Positions 1-7,917 of a stretch of 21,593 bases of DNA are shown here, piece by piece. Below the pieces are notes generated by a model. It was not told the DNA's origin. It made no database searches and saw only the letters and a program-made list of their open reading frames with translations. The position numbers and the translations under genes were made by a program. Within the stretch, counting starts at the first letter, position 1, and the number at the start of each line of letters is the position of its first letter. The DNA is from Pseudomonadota bacterium. Lineage in GTDB: Bacteria; Pseudomonadota; Alphaproteobacteria; Rhizobiales; Devosiaceae. The DNA is taken from the NCBI GenBank assembly GCA_023427545.1, contig JAEZBF010000325.1, forward strand, positions 1 to 21,593, written 5' to 3'.

Positions 1-33
1 GCGCTAAGCGCCGGGCCCCAAGTTCGTTACCGA

Positions 34-435
34 TTAGCGACGGCCGCGTCGGATCGGATCGCGGTCGAGCACGTCGACATCGCCGGTGCACTTGTTGACG
101 CGCAGGTCATACTGCCAGCGTCCATCACGGGCCTCGACCCATGCGGTGCGGCGGTTGGACCGCTCGACGTCGATGTCGCGGTAGCCGTCGGCGCGCAGCG
201 CACGGACGACCTGGTTGTCGCTCATGCAGAAGCCCCGACGCCACCGGCCGCGATCGTCGTTGCCGATGCCGACGCCGAACCGCGGCTGCCCATCGGAGCC
301 GATGCCGAACTGGAAGTTGAACGCAGGCGGGTTCTGAGCCATCGCCGGCGCGGCGACGAAACCGCTGGTGCCGAGAACCGCGGCAACCATGAAGGCACGG
401 CCGGCGGTCTTGAGGCTGGGAAGGGAAAAGGTCAT
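34..435 (-). CDS. Small exported protein of unknown function
   Basis: A 133-residue protein. The N-terminus looks like a Sec signal peptide: a short basic region, a hydrophobic stretch at about residues 14-30, and an AMA-Q cleavage site near residue 33, so it is probably periplasmic. The mature part starts with a glycine- and aromatic-rich linker (about 35-62), then an arginine-rich patch, then a compact domain (about 70-125) with two cysteines, C70 and C116, that could form a disulfide. The end of that domain (YDLRVNKCTGDVDVLDRD) loosely recalls PepSY-type domains, but I cannot assign a family. The start is supported by a GAGGAG ribosome-binding site 7 bases upstream. It is divergent from parE, and its upstream region has a possible general-stress promoter. 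I am confident that it is a real exported gene, but its function is unknown. Confidence 0.8.
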   Translation of the reverse strand: MTFSLPSLKTAGRAFMVAAVLGTSGFVAAPAMAQNPPAFNFQFGIGSDGQPRFGVGIGNDDRGRWRRGFCMSDNQVVRALRADGYRDIDVERSNRRTAWVEARDGRWQYDLRVNKCTGDVDVLDRDPIRRGRR

Positions 436-491
436 ATGTCTACTCCTCTAGAGCGCTGGCAGGGGGGTCTATCCAGCGTTGGGTGTGGAAT

Positions 492-516
492 TACGCCCAG
501 CCCCTTGAATGGTTCC
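492..516 (-). promoter_or_regulatory. Possible EcfG-type general stress promoter
   Basis: On the minus strand GGAAC (516-512) is followed after 16 bases by CGTA (495-492). The alphaproteobacterial EcfG sigma-factor consensus is GGAAC, 16-17 bases, CGTT, so this matches 8 of 9 positions with correct spacing. It would start transcription about 50 bases ahead of the small exported protein. The -35 lies in a perfect 12-bp palindrome (511-522), which puts a second GGAAC on the plus strand, but there the downstream GTT is out of register. A chance match is possible. Confidence 0.3.
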
Positions 517-517
517 G

Positions 518-572
518 GAACCGGCCGTTCATCGCCGGTTCAGGAAACGCCTATAGCCGCTTCGTCGCGGCT
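518..572. repeat. Inverted repeats in the divergent intergenic region
   Basis: Two perfect inverted repeats lie between the small exported protein and parE. The first has 8-bp arms at 518-525 and 534-541 with an 8-base loop. The second has 6-bp arms at 555-560 and 567-572. A third short palindrome, CGCAGCTGCG, lies at 605-614. None is followed by a T-run, so they do not look like intrinsic terminators; they could be operator sites or leader structures. A GATTC site at 582-586 fits the GANTC target of the CcrM methylase. No gene is visible in the 297-base gap. Confidence 0.4.
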
Positions 573-704
573 CATGGGGGTGATTCATCGATAGCGGCGC
601 TTATCGCAGCTGCGGTTTGAACCCACCCCGAACCCGCCGTTTAGCTGTGGTTCATGCCGCGCCGCCGGGCCGGACACCCTTCGCTAACGATATGATAGCC
701 ATAT

Positions 705-725
705 TGCCCCCGCGATTCGGGGGCA
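705..725 (+). promoter_or_regulatory. Hairpin abutting the parE ribosome-binding site
   Basis: An 8-bp perfect stem (705-712 with 718-725) encloses a 5-base loop and ends at the first base of the AGGA (725-728) that would serve as Shine-Dalgarno for parE at 733. A GATTC site (714-718) spans the loop. Folding in the mRNA would partly hide the ribosome-binding site. The stem is seen directly; the regulatory role is inferred. Confidence 0.4.
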
Positions 726-732
726 GGAACGC

Positions 733-2757
733 ATGGAAACAATGGCCCGAAACAACTCTTCCGCACCGAGCCTCTTTGAGGTGCCCGAGCCCGTCGCGGC
801 GCCTTCGCGCGCACCCAGGGAGGCCGCTCGTCCTGCAGGCTCCTACTCGGCCGCCGACATCGAGGTGCTGGAAGGTCTCGAGCCGGTACGCCGCCGCCCC
901 GGCATGTACATTGGCGGCACCGACACCAATGCGCTCCATCACCTATTTGCCGAGGTGATCGACAACTGCATGGACGAGGCCATCGCCGGCCACGCCAGCC
1001 GCATCGAAGTGCATTTCGGCGCCGACGGCTACCTCACGGTCGCCGACAATGGCCGCGGCATCCCGGTTGAGCCGCACCCCAAGTTCCCCGGCATCTCGAC
1101 GCTCGAGATCGTCATGACCCGCCTGCACGCCGGCGGCAAGTTCGACGGCAAGGCCTACGAAACCTCAGGCGGCCTGCACGGGGTCGGCGTCTCAGTCGTA
1201 AACGCGCTCAGCGACGAGCTCGTCACCGAGGTCGCCCGCGACCAGACGCTTTATCGCCAGACCTATTCGCGCGGGAAGCCGACCAGCAAGGTAGAGGCGA
1301 TCGGCAAGGTGCTCAACCGCCGGGGCACGACGCAGCGCTTCCATCCGGACCCCGAGATTTTCGGCGGCAAGGCGGAGTTTTCCGCCGTGCGGCTCTTCAA
1401 GATGACGCGCGCCAAGGCCTACCTCTTCGGTGGCGTCGAGCTGCGCTGGTCGTGCGACGAGTCGCTCGCGAGCGACGAGGTTCCGGCGAAAGCTACGTTC
1501 CACTTCCCGGCCGGCCTTCGCGATTTCCTCGGCAGCCGTATCGAGGGCGAGCCGCGCATCGTCGACGAAATTTTCTCCGGCCAGCACGGCAAACCGGGCA
1601 GCCACGGCGCCTGCGAATGGGCGATCGCCTGGACGGTTGGCGACGGCTTCCTCAATTCCTACTGCAACACCATCCCGACCGGCGAAGGCGGGACCCACGA
1701 GCAGGGCCTGCGAACCGCCCTGCTCCGCGGCCTGCGCAATTACGCCGATCTCATCGGCAACAAGCGCGCGGCTGCGCTGACCGTAGACGACGTGCTGACC
1801 GGCTGCACCGCGATGCTCTCGGTCTTCGTTCGCGAACCCGAGTTTGTCGGCCAGACCAAGGACCGCCTCTCTTCACCGGAGGCGACACGTATCGTCGACA
1901 CCGCCCTGCGCGATGCGTTCGACCACTGGCTCGCCGCCTCCCCCAACCAAGCCGGCAAGCTACTGGACTGGGCGATCGAACGGGCCGAAGAACGTCTCCG
2001 CCGCCGCAAGGAAAAGGAGATCGACCGCCAGAGCGCAACCCGCAAGCTGCGTCTCCCCGGCAAGCTCGCGGACTGCACGCAGACGGCCAAGCAGGGCGCC
2101 GAGATCTTCATCGTCGAAGGCGACTCCGCCGGCGGCTCCGCCAAGCAGGCGCGCCAGCGCACCAGCCAGGCCGTCCTGCCGTTGCGCGGCAAGGTGCTCA
2201 ACGTTGCCGGCGCCTCGCGCGACAAGCTGCAGGCCAACCAGCAGATCGCCGACCTGATCCAGGCGCTCGGCTGCGGCACGCGCGAGCGTTACCGCGAGGA
2301 TGAGCTCCGCTACGACAAGGTCATCCTGATGACCGATGCCGACGTCGACGGCGCCCACATCGCATCGCTGCTGATCACCTTCTTCTTTCAGGAGATGCCC
2401 AAGCTCATCGATGGCGGCCACCTCTACCTCGCGATGCCCCCGCTCTACCGGATTTCGCAAGGCGGAAAAGTCGTTTACGCCCGCGGCGACGCGCACAAGG
2501 ACCAGCTGCTCGCGACCGAGTTCAAGGGCAAGGCCAAGCCCGACATCACCCGCTTCAAGGGCCTGGGCGAAATGCCCTATGTCCACCTGCGGGAGACGAC
2601 GATGGACCCCAAGACCCGCACCCTGCTGCAGGTCCGGGTGGTCGAGGATCGCGAGAGCACGGTGACCTCGGTGGATCGCCTGATGGGCAATCGTCCTGAG
2701 CTTCGCTTCGCGTTCATTCAGGAGAACGCGGAGTTCGTCACCGACCTCGATATCTGA
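733..2757 (+). CDS. parE: DNA topoisomerase IV subunit B (ParE)
   Basis: The 674-residue ATPase subunit of topoisomerase IV, which works with ParC (not in the window) to unlink daughter chromosomes. The GHKL ATPase fold shows E74 and N78 in AEVIDNCMDEA, DNGRGIP at 105-111 and GGLHGVG at 146-152. The transducer domain follows. The TOPRIM domain carries EGDSAGG (462-468), LPLRGKVLN, the metal-binding triad D535-x-D537-x-D539 and FKGLGEMP. The C-terminus (MGNRPELRFAFIQENAEF) and the lack of the extra insert seen in some GyrB proteins favour ParE over GyrB. The first 40 residues are a low-complexity A/P/R extension before the conserved fold. Starts at 733 and 742 (Met4) are both possible; 733 follows AGGA closely. 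A hairpin overlaps the ribosome-binding site. Confidence 0.95.
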   Translation: METMARNNSSAPSLFEVPEPVAAPSRAPREAARPAGSYSAADIEVLEGLEPVRRRPGMYIGGTDTNALHHLFAEVIDNCMDEAIAGHASRIEVHFGADGYLTVADNGRGIPVEPHPKFPGISTLEIVMTRLHAGGKFDGKAYETSGGLHGVGVSVVNALSDELVTEVARDQTLYRQTYSRGKPTSKVEAIGKVLNRRGTTQRFHPDPEIFGGKAEFSAVRLFKMTRAKAYLFGGVELRWSCDESLASDEVPAKATFHFPAGLRDFLGSRIEGEPRIVDEIFSGQHGKPGSHGACEWAIAWTVGDGFLNSYCNTIPTGEGGTHEQGLRTALLRGLRNYADLIGNKRAAALTVDDVLTGCTAMLSVFVREPEFVGQTKDRLSSPEATRIVDTALRDAFDHWLAASPNQAGKLLDWAIERAEERLRRRKEKEIDRQSATRKLRLPGKLADCTQTAKQGAEIFIVEGDSAGGSAKQARQRTSQAVLPLRGKVLNVAGASRDKLQANQQIADLIQALGCGTRERYREDELRYDKVILMTDADVDGAHIASLLITFFFQEMPKLIDGGHLYLAMPPLYRISQGGKVVYARGDAHKDQLLATEFKGKAKPDITRFKGLGEMPYVHLRETTMDPKTRTLLQVRVVEDRESTVTSVDRLMGNRPELRFAFIQENAEFVTDLDI

Positions 2758-2762
2758 CGAGC

Positions 2763-2778
2763 ACAGTCACCCGACTGT
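2763..2778 (+). terminator. Short hairpin after parE, weak terminator candidate
   Basis: Perfect 6-bp arms ACAGTC (2763-2768) and GACTGT (2773-2778) with a 4-base loop lie just after the parE stop. There is no T-run downstream, so it is a poor intrinsic terminator; it may only protect the 3' end of the message. Confidence 0.25.
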
Positions 2779-2817
2779 CACGTACGCGTGCGACGCTGGC
2801 GAAAGACTGGAAACCCG

Positions 2818-2845
2818 TTGACTTGCCGGGGGTTTACTCTATGTT
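2818..2845 (+). promoter_or_regulatory. Candidate sigma-70 promoter for the DEAD-box helicase
   Basis: TTGACT (2818-2823) and TATGTT (2840-2845) are separated by 16 bases. Each hexamer matches the housekeeping consensus at 4-5 of 6 positions. Predicted transcription start is near 2852, giving the helicase a leader of about 90 bases. Confidence 0.5.
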
Positions 2846-2888
2846 CCGCCGCGTCATGGCCCTTCTTTGCGGCCTGCTGCTCCTATAG
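2841..2888 (+). CDS. Possible 15-codon leader ORF upstream of the helicase
   Basis: An ATG at 2841 opens a 15-codon frame ending in TAG at 2886-2888. It encodes MFRRVMALLCGLLLL, basic then strongly hydrophobic. GGGGG at 2828-2832 could serve as a ribosome-binding site for the first ATG. If transcription starts near 2852, only the second in-frame ATG (2856) would be in the message, giving a 10-codon, nearly leaderless peptide. It could equally be chance; there is no independent support for translation. Confidence 0.15.
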   Translation: MFRRVMALLCGLLLL

Positions 2889-2940
2889 CGCAGCCCCGGC
2901 GGCCCACTGACGCCATCCACCTCCCAATTGGACGAATGAT

Positions 2941-4371
<1,431 letters not shown>

Positions 4372-4502
4372 GTTGATTAGTGGTAGAATGCTGCGCTTCC
4401 GGCACGGGTCGGCGCCCCTCGAACGCTCCGGCTTCACGGCGAATTAACCCTCCTCGCCCACAATGACAGCGGACCTGGGGCGGGTGCGGGGCTGGGCGGC
4501 TT

Positions 4503-5549
4503 TTGTCGGAACAAGAGTTCAAACGCGCCCTCGGCTACGCCACGGCGGCGATCGAGCTGCTTAAGCGCGGCGGCATTCCGCCGTACCCTCAGTTTTACGA
4601 ACTGCTCTACACCTACGCTACGGGCGTGAACCCCACGCTGAACGCGCGCATCAACTCGATCTTCCGTGAAGGTCAGCCCAGCGGGGACCTCGCCGAACGG
4701 CTCTACAACGAGTTCCTCAAGGCTCAGGACGCAACCGAGCGGATCAGCAACGTTTCCGAACGCATGTCCATGAGCATCGATGCGGTGAACGATGCAATCG
4801 ACACCGCTATGCAGACCGCCACGGCCTACTCCGGATCGCTGCGGGAGGCGGTCGGCGGCGGCTTCGAGGACCTCGCCTCACCGCAGATGATGCACGGTGT
4901 AGTGCAGCGCATCCTTCGCGAAACCGAACGGATGCAGGAGGCCAACCAGGCGCTCGAGGACAAGCTCTCCGCCTCACGGAGCGACATCGCGGCGCTGCAG
5001 AGAGACCTCGAGGAGGTACGCCGCGAGTCGATGCTCGATCCGCTGACCAAGATCTTCAATCGCAAGCATTTCGATGAAGGCCTGCAGCGGGCCGTCTCGG
5101 ACGCGCACCAGCGGGGCGACTCACTGTGCCTCCTGCTGCTCGACATCGATCACTTCAAGCGGTTCAACGACAGCTGGGGACACCAGACCGGCGACCAGGT
5201 CCTGCGGCTCGTCGCCATGACGCTGCGCTCCAACATCAAGGGCAAGGACATCGCCGCGCGCTACGGTGGCGAGGAGTTCGCGGCAGTGCTCCCGGCGACC
5301 GATCTCGAGGGCGGCGTGATCGTCGCGGACAATATCCGCAAGGCCATCCAGGCCAAGGAACTGCTCAAGCGCTCAACCAACGAGAAGCTCGGGCGCATCA
5401 CGGCTTCGTTCGGAGTGGCCGCTTACCGGCCGGGCGATACTCCGGTGAGCCTCATCGAGCGCGCCGATCGCTGCCTCTATGCCGCCAAGCACGCCGGCCG
5501 CAACCGCGTCGTCGCCGAGAACGAACTCGACACCATCGCTGCCGCGTAG
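4503..5549 (+). CDS. Diguanylate cyclase with GGEEF domain
   Basis: A 348-residue protein predicted to make cyclic di-GMP from two GTP. Residues 1 to about 120 form a helical N-terminal region I do not recognise, with no transmembrane segment, followed by a coiled coil at about 135-178. The GGDEF domain covers about 180-340 and includes the LLLDIDHFKRFND metal-binding segment and the active-site loop GGEEF at 255-259, so catalysis should be intact. The usual inhibitory-site RxxD is KGKD (246-249), losing the arginine. The start is TTG at 4503 with only a weak GGGGC upstream. The protein looks cytoplasmic and may sense its signal through the N-terminal region. The 131-base gap to the helicase shows no clear promoter. 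The gene is convergent with aroA. Confidence 0.88.
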   Translation: MSEQEFKRALGYATAAIELLKRGGIPPYPQFYELLYTYATGVNPTLNARINSIFREGQPSGDLAERLYNEFLKAQDATERISNVSERMSMSIDAVNDAIDTAMQTATAYSGSLREAVGGGFEDLASPQMMHGVVQRILRETERMQEANQALEDKLSASRSDIAALQRDLEEVRRESMLDPLTKIFNRKHFDEGLQRAVSDAHQRGDSLCLLLLDIDHFKRFNDSWGHQTGDQVLRLVAMTLRSNIKGKDIAARYGGEEFAAVLPATDLEGGVIVADNIRKAIQAKELLKRSTNEKLGRITASFGVAAYRPGDTPVSLIERADRCLYAAKHAGRNRVVAENELDTIAAA

Positions 5550-5557
5550 CCGCACGC

Positions 5558-5635
5558 CCTCGTGGTTCGACAAGCTCACCATGAGGGCTACTGAGGCACC
5601 CAGCTTGCTGGGACCTCATGGTGAGCGTGACGAGC
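5558..5635. repeat. Two-armed hairpin repeat, copy A
   Basis: The left arm (5558-5586) is a hairpin with CCTCGTGG (5558-5565) pairing with CCATGAGG (5579-5586), one G-T wobble. The right arm starts at 5614 as an inverted copy (CCTCATGGTGAGCG) but decays after 5626. Between the arms is another small stem, CCCAGC and GCTGGG. It fills the convergent gap between the cyclase and aroA and may end transcription from both sides. It belongs to the same family as the repeats at 6965, 9300 and 15526. Confidence 0.8.
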
Positions 5636-5657
5636 AGCGCGGTCCGGGCCACAGCCC

Positions 5658-6914
5658 TCAGCGCAGTTCCACCCCTAGCGAGCGCAGCGTGTCCCAGTAT
5701 CCGGGATAGGTCTTCCCCACACAGTCCGGATCGAGGATCGTGATCCCCCCGATCTTCAGCCCCGCCAGCGCGAAGCTCATCGCGATACGGTGGTCGGCGT
5801 ATGTTTCGATCGAGGTCGGCAGCGTCTGGCCAGCGAGCGCGGGATCGCCGAACACCAGAAGGTCGTTGCCCTCCTCCCGCGCGAGACCCGGACGGATGCG
5901 GTTGAGCTCGGTCGAAAGCGCCGAGATGCGATCGCATTCCTTCACCCGCAGGTTCGCAATCCCAACGAAGCGTACGGGCGTCCGGTTGAAGGCTGCCAGC
6001 ACCGCCAGTGTCGGCACCGCATCCTGCATCTGGGAGCCGTCGATCACCGCCGGAAGTTCGGGGAACATCGCGATGAACTTTGCCGCTTGGGCATCGGGCT
6101 GGGTGAAGGCGTTCATCGGCACGCCCAGGTCGATCCGCCCACCGGTCAGCGCTTCCGCCGCCCACAGGTAGGTCGCCGCTGATGCATCCGGCTCGACTCG
6201 GAAATCGGTTGCCGTGTACTTGGTCGGCTGCACCCGCCAGGTGGTGCCGTCGACCGCCTCCACCGCACCACCGAACGCCTGCATGGCGGCGATGGTGAGC
6301 TCGACATACCCGCGTGCGTCGAGGTCCTTGCCGGTCAGTGCGATGTCCGTCGGCCCCTCGCCGTGCGCGGCGGCCATCATCAACGCAGAGACGTACTGGC
6401 TGGACAAGCTGCCGTCGATCTCCACCCGGCCGCTGCCGAAGTTCCCCCTGCCCTCCACCATCACCGGCGGACAGCCCGTCGGCGCGCTGGCTGTGATCCC
6501 CAGCGATCGCAGCGCCGTCACAAGCGGGCCGATCGGGCGCTTGCGCATGTGCTCGTCGCCATCGACGCCCACCACACCTTCGCAGAGCGCCACCGCCGCC
6601 GTCAGGAAGCGGACCGCCGTCCCGGCATTGCCGAGGAACAGAGGCTCGGCGGGGGCCTTGAGGAACCCCGCGCTTGTGACGATGAAGCTCGTCTCGTCCG
6701 GCTCCTCCACCAGCACGTCCATCTGCCGCAGCGCCGCGGCCATGAGCACCGTGTCCTTGCTCTTGAGGGCACCGGTGATGCGGCTCGTCCCATGCGCCAA
6801 CGCCGCCAGAAGCAGCGCGCGATTGGTGATCGACTTGCTGCCGGGCGGCGTAACACGCCCCACGAGCGGATGATCAGGCGGAACAATGGCGAGCGATTTG
6901 AGCTGGGTCAGCAT
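5658..6914 (-). CDS. aroA: 3-phosphoshikimate 1-carboxyvinyltransferase (EPSP synthase)
   Basis: A 418-residue cytoplasmic enzyme of the shikimate pathway; it joins phosphoenolpyruvate to shikimate 3-phosphate on the way to chorismate. Motifs: PGSKSITNRALLLAAL with K27 (24-39), LGNAGTAVRFL (94-104), RPIGPLV (126-132), SLSSQY, the DAVPT aspartate, LRVKECDR and YADHRIAM near the end. The frame stays open to 7052, but those extra 46 residues translate a repeat element; the Met at 6914 (MLTQLKSLAIVPP) precedes the conserved fold. No strong ribosome-binding site is visible there, and an in-frame GTG at 6962 is an alternative. Position 103 is Phe where the E. coli enzyme has Pro101. It follows sufA on the same strand after 156 bases. 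Confidence 0.94.
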   Translation of the reverse strand: MLTQLKSLAIVPPDHPLVGRVTPPGSKSITNRALLLAALAHGTSRITGALKSKDTVLMAAALRQMDVLVEEPDETSFIVTSAGFLKAPAEPLFLGNAGTAVRFLTAAVALCEGVVGVDGDEHMRKRPIGPLVTALRSLGITASAPTGCPPVMVEGRGNFGSGRVEIDGSLSSQYVSALMMAAAHGEGPTDIALTGKDLDARGYVELTIAAMQAFGGAVEAVDGTTWRVQPTKYTATDFRVEPDASAATYLWAAEALTGGRIDLGVPMNAFTQPDAQAAKFIAMFPELPAVIDGSQMQDAVPTLAVLAAFNRTPVRFVGIANLRVKECDRISALSTELNRIRPGLAREEGNDLLVFGDPALAGQTLPTSIETYADHRIAMSFALAGLKIGGITILDPDCVGKTYPGYWDTLRSLGVELR

Positions 6915-6964
6915 GCCGGTGCGATTGCACGGCGCACTGGTGAAGACAAGTGCCGGTGACACGC

Positions 6965-7057
6965 CCTCGTGGTTCGACGGGCTCACCATGAGGGCTGCTG
7001 AAGCACCGAGCTCTCTCGCAGGGGACGACCTCATCGTGAGCTCGTCGAACAACGACC
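6965..7057. repeat. Two-armed hairpin repeat, copy B
   Basis: The left arm 6965-6993 matches the family 29-mer except for two changes in the loop. The right arm 7029-7057 is an inverted copy with several mismatches that weaken its own stem. It lies between sufA and aroA, in the leader of aroA, and its translation accounts for the false N-terminal extension of the aroA frame. Confidence 0.75.
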
Positions 7058-7070
7058 GGGCACTCTGGCT

Positions 7071-7451
7071 TTAGGCCCCTGCCCGCGCCTCCGCGAGCGC
7101 CTTCAGGTCGGCCGGCTTTAACTGCACGCTTTCACCACAGCCGCATTCCCCGGTCTGGTTGGGGTTCTTGAACGTGAAGCCCGAGGAGAGAATCGACTCC
7201 TCGTGGTCCATCACCGTGCCGAGCAGGAAAAGCGTCGCCTTCGGCTCGACATACACGTGGACGCCCTTGTCCTCGACGTGGTCGTCGCCCGGCACCGGCG
7301 CCTCGACATAGGTCATCGTGTACGCCATGCCCGCGCAGCCGGCGTTCTTGACGCCGACGCGCACGCCGATCACCGGCTTGTCGCTGTCCTCGATGATCTC
7401 GCGCACGCGTTCGGCAGCGGCATCGGACAGGCTCATGATCTTCAAAGGCAT
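7071..7451 (-). CDS. sufA: A-type iron-sulfur carrier protein SufA
   Basis: A 126-residue protein of the HesB/IscA/SufA family that receives Fe-S clusters from the SufBCD scaffold and passes them to target enzymes in the cytoplasm. The three conserved cluster ligands are visible: C39 in NAGCAGM and C103 and C105 in GECGCGES. The length is normal for the family. The start at 7451 has little ribosome-binding sequence; the second Met at 7436 is possible. It is the last suf gene of the block, 49 bases after sufT, and aroA follows beyond a repeat. Confidence 0.92.
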   Translation of the reverse strand: MPLKIMSLSDAAAERVREIIEDSDKPVIGVRVGVKNAGCAGMAYTMTYVEAPVPGDDHVEDKGVHVYVEPKATLFLLGTVMDHEESILSSGFTFKNPNQTGECGCGESVQLKPADLKALAEARAGA

Positions 7452-7500
7452 GGCAGTGCTCTATCGTCAGTTACCGATATATACCCCCTAACCGGGGCGC

Positions 7501-7917
7501 TTACCACCAGTTCAGCGCAACCTGCGCTTCTTCGCTCATGCGATCGGGGCTCCACGGCGGGTCGAACACCATGTTGACCTTGACGTCCTTGATCCCTTCG
7601 ACCGTCAGCGCGGCGTTCTCCACCCAGGCCGGCATCTCGCCGGCAACAGGGCAGCCCGGCGCGGTCAGCGTCATGTCGATGGTCAGGTTGCGGTCGTCGT
7701 CCAGGTCGACCTTGTAGATGAGGCCGAGCTCGTAGATGTCGACCGGAATCTCCGGGTCATAGACCGTCTTGAGCACGCCGATCAGGTCGGAGGTGATGCG
7801 CTGCACCTCCTCCTCCGGAATGGCGGCCGTGTGGTTGGCGGCGATCCGCGGCGCATCGGGCTCGGGCAGCGGCGCCTCGGTCACAACCCCATCGGGCTCT
7901 TCGGAAATGTCGCTCAT
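7501..7917 (-). CDS. sufT: SUF-associated DUF59/MIP18-family protein (SufT-like)
   Basis: A 138-residue protein with an acidic, proline-containing N-terminal extension (about 1-33) and a DUF59/MIP18 domain. Family marks are DPEIPVDIYELGLIY (54-68) and MTLTAPGCP with C89, followed by VFDPPWSPDRMSEEA near the end, as in SUF-operon members. Such proteins help Fe-S protein maturation; the exact biochemical role is not settled. The start overlaps the sufS stop by 4 bases (ATGA), so translation is probably coupled to sufS. Confidence 0.9.
   Translation of the reverse strand: MSDISEEPDGVVTEAPLPEPDAPRIAANHTAAIPEEEVQRITSDLIGVLKTVYDPEIPVDIYELGLIYKVDLDDDRNLTIDMTLTAPGCPVAGEMPAWVENAALTVEGIKDVKVNMVFDPPWSPDRMSEEAQVALNWW

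Noticed and set aside
1452..2303. A 283-codon frame inside parE on the same strand
   Set aside because: Frame-shifted reading of parE, extremely R/P-rich; parE itself is intact across the region.
5558..5635. Repeat copies considered as a CRISPR array or insertion sequence ends
   Set aside because: Copies are kilobases apart, have no regular spacers and flank no transposase; they are dispersed intergenic hairpins.
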